Made by a program: the position numbers and the translations under genes | Shown: positions 4,526 through 5,687 of the stretch, piece after piece | Layout: each line of letters opens with the position of its first letter | Numbering within the stretch: the first letter of the stretch is position 1 | Source: Gemmatimonadota bacterium | GTDB lineage: Bacteria; Gemmatimonadota; Gemmatimonadetes; Gemmatimonadales; GWC2-71-9 | Assembly: GCA_003220855.1 (NCBI GenBank) | Contig: QHTP01000054.1 | Coordinates: 1 to 5,687 of the forward strand | DNA length: 5,687 nt | Direction: 5' to 3' | Notes under the pieces: model-generated | Told to the model about the DNA's origin: nothing | What the model saw: only the letters and a program-made list of their open reading frames with translations | Databases searched by the model: none

Positions 4526-5687
4526 TTAACTCGGCGCGCCGGTCGGCGAGGGCACGGGCCGCATCTGGCGCGCCGCATGCACCAGGTTGCGCAGCGCCGC
4601 CAGCGTCTCTTGCCAGCCGCGCGTCTTGAGGCCGCAGTCGGGGTTGACCCAGATCTGGCGGTCGTCGAGCACCTCCTGCATGCGCTTCAACGCCTGCACG
4701 ATCTCCGCCGTGGTCGGCACGCGGGGGGAATGGATATCATAGACGCCCGGCCCGATCTCGTTCGGATAGCGGTATTCCTTGAACCCCTCGAGCAGTTCCG
4801 ACACCGAGCGCGCGTTTTCGATCGAAATCACGTCGGCATCCATCTTCTCGATCACCCGGATCACGTCGTTGAACTCGCTGTAACACATGTGCGTGTGGAT
4901 CTGGGTGGCGTCCGACACGCCCGCGGTGGCCAGCCGGAACGCGTTCACCGCCCACTCGAGGTACCCCGGCCACTCCGCGCGCCGCAGCGGCAGGCCTTCG
5001 CGCAGCGCCGGCTCGTCGATCTGGATCACGCGGATCCCGGCAGCCTCCAGATCCTTGACTTCGTCGCGGATCGCCAGCGCCAGCTGCTTCGCGGTCTCGG
5101 CGCGGGGCTGATCGTCGCGCACGAACGACCACTGCAGAATCGTCACCGGGCCGGTCAGCATGCCCTTCACCGGTCGCGCCGTCTTGGACTGCGCGAACGT
5201 GCTCCAGCGCACCGTCATCGCCTTGGGGCGAGACACGTCGCCGTAAATGATGGGCGGCTTTACGTAGCGGGTCCCGTACGACTGCACCCACCCGTGCTCC
5301 GTGAAGGCGAATCCCTCGAGCTGCTCGCCGAAGTACTCCACCATGTCGTTGCGCTCGAACTCACCGTGGACCAGTATGTCCAGCCCCAGCTCTTCCTGGA
5401 GCTTCAACGTGCGGGTGATCAGCCGCAGCTGCTTGCGACGGCGCTCGGCGAATGGCGACGCGCGGCGCATGTCGTGCTCCGTCACGCCCCGCGCCCGTTG
5501 CTTCACGGCCGGGTTGTGGATGCGGCGGGAGATGCGCCGACCGGCGAGCGTACGCTCGTTCGCTTCGAGCGTCGCCGCCACGGACTCCCGCCCGTCGCGC
5601 AGCGCCTGCGCCAGCGTCGCCACTTCGACCAGCTTCTGCTTCGCGAACGCAAGCCACCCTTTGAGCTCGCTGTCGAGTCGCCGCTCG
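4526..5687 (-). CDS. metE: Cobalamin-independent methionine synthase (MetE) C-terminal part with internal in-frame gap; 5' end outside window
   Basis: The frame is open from the right edge (first full codon 5686-5684) and gives 386 residues; full MetE is about 750-760, so the N-terminal half lies beyond the window. The GTG at 5623 is internal, not a start, since the upstream residues (KGWLAFAKQKLVEVATLAQAL) continue the family match. MetE moves the methyl group of 5-methyltetrahydrofolate polyglutamate to homocysteine through a zinc-bound thiolate. Zinc ligands are visible: His at 4889-4891 and Cys at 4883-4885 (IHTHMCYSEF), Glu at 4817-4819 (ISIENARS) and Cys at 4634-4636 (NPDCGLKTRGW). VHGEFERNDMVEYFGE, KGMLTGPVTIL, QIDEPALREGLP and NEIGPGVYDIHSP are intact. 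Missing is the segment of about 40-45 residues with TTTIGSFPQT that should stand between SPFAERRRKQ and LQEELGLDILVHGE; only about ten codons lie there. It is first of three closely spaced genes here. Confidence 0.9.
   Translation of the reverse strand, partial: ERRLDSELKGWLAFAKQKLVEVATLAQALRDGRESVAATLEANERTLAGRRISRRIHNPAVKQRARGVTEHDMRRASPFAERRRKQLRLITRTLKLQEELGLDILVHGEFERNDMVEYFGEQLEGFAFTEHGWVQSYGTRYVKPPIIYGDVSRPKAMTVRWSTFAQSKTARPVKGMLTGPVTILQWSFVRDDQPRAETAKQLALAIRDEVKDLEAAGIRVIQIDEPALREGLPLRRAEWPGYLEWAVNAFRLATAGVSDATQIHTHMCYSEFNDVIRVIEKMDADVISIENARSVSELLEGFKEYRYPNEIGPGVYDIHSPRVPTTAEIVQALKRMQEVLDDRQIWVNPDCGLKTRGWQETLAALRNLVHAARQMRPVPSPTGAPS

Noticed and set aside
5361..5657. Frameshift hiding the missing MetE segment in another frame
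   Set aside because: Other frames across the junction show no TTTIGSFPQT-like peptide, and only about 30 bp lie between the conserved flanks, too few for the missing residues.

Overview
The window is a gene-dense, high-GC bacterial chromosome segment (about two thirds G+C by eye) with almost no intergenic space. Gene content, codon use and the flavour of the proteins (a GreA variant with the string LPKEIERARAHGDLREN, an RskA-type anti-sigma factor, an L-amino-acid-ligase-like ATP-grasp enzyme) suggest an uncultured Gemmatimonadota-like soil or freshwater bacterium. That assignment is inference, not proof. No mobile element, RNA gene or CRISPR array was seen.

Layout. (1) At the left edge is the 3' part of a greA-type transcript cleavage factor on the + strand. 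It runs tail to tail into a minus-strand pair: an RskA-type anti-sigma factor, and upstream of it an ECF sigma factor overlapping it by ATGA. (2) A 120-bp divergent intergenic region (1638-1757) carries two inverted repeats and separates the sigma factor from a plus-strand class I SAM-dependent methyltransferase. (3) The methyltransferase ends 3 bp from the end of a minus-strand three-gene cluster. Read in transcription order, that cluster is a metE-type cobalamin-independent methionine synthase (5' end outside the window), an Nfu/NifU-like Fe-S carrier, and an ATP-grasp ligase. The spacers are 9 and 8 bp, so this looks like one transcript.

How they fit. The sigma/anti-sigma pair is a self-contained signalling module, and the divergent methyltransferase is a plausible target. 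The metE-nfu-ligase group may link methionine or amino-acid metabolism with Fe-S assembly, but no direct functional link is visible.

Points worth attention. The methionine synthase lacks the stretch of about 40-45 residues that normally holds the TTTIGSFPQT strand of the catalytic barrel, although all zinc ligands are kept. The ATP-grasp gene carries two different in-frame 7-bp tandem repeat arrays, one of them part of a long palindrome. The anti-sigma factor has only about 33 residues before its membrane segment, so no classical zinc-binding anti-sigma domain is present.
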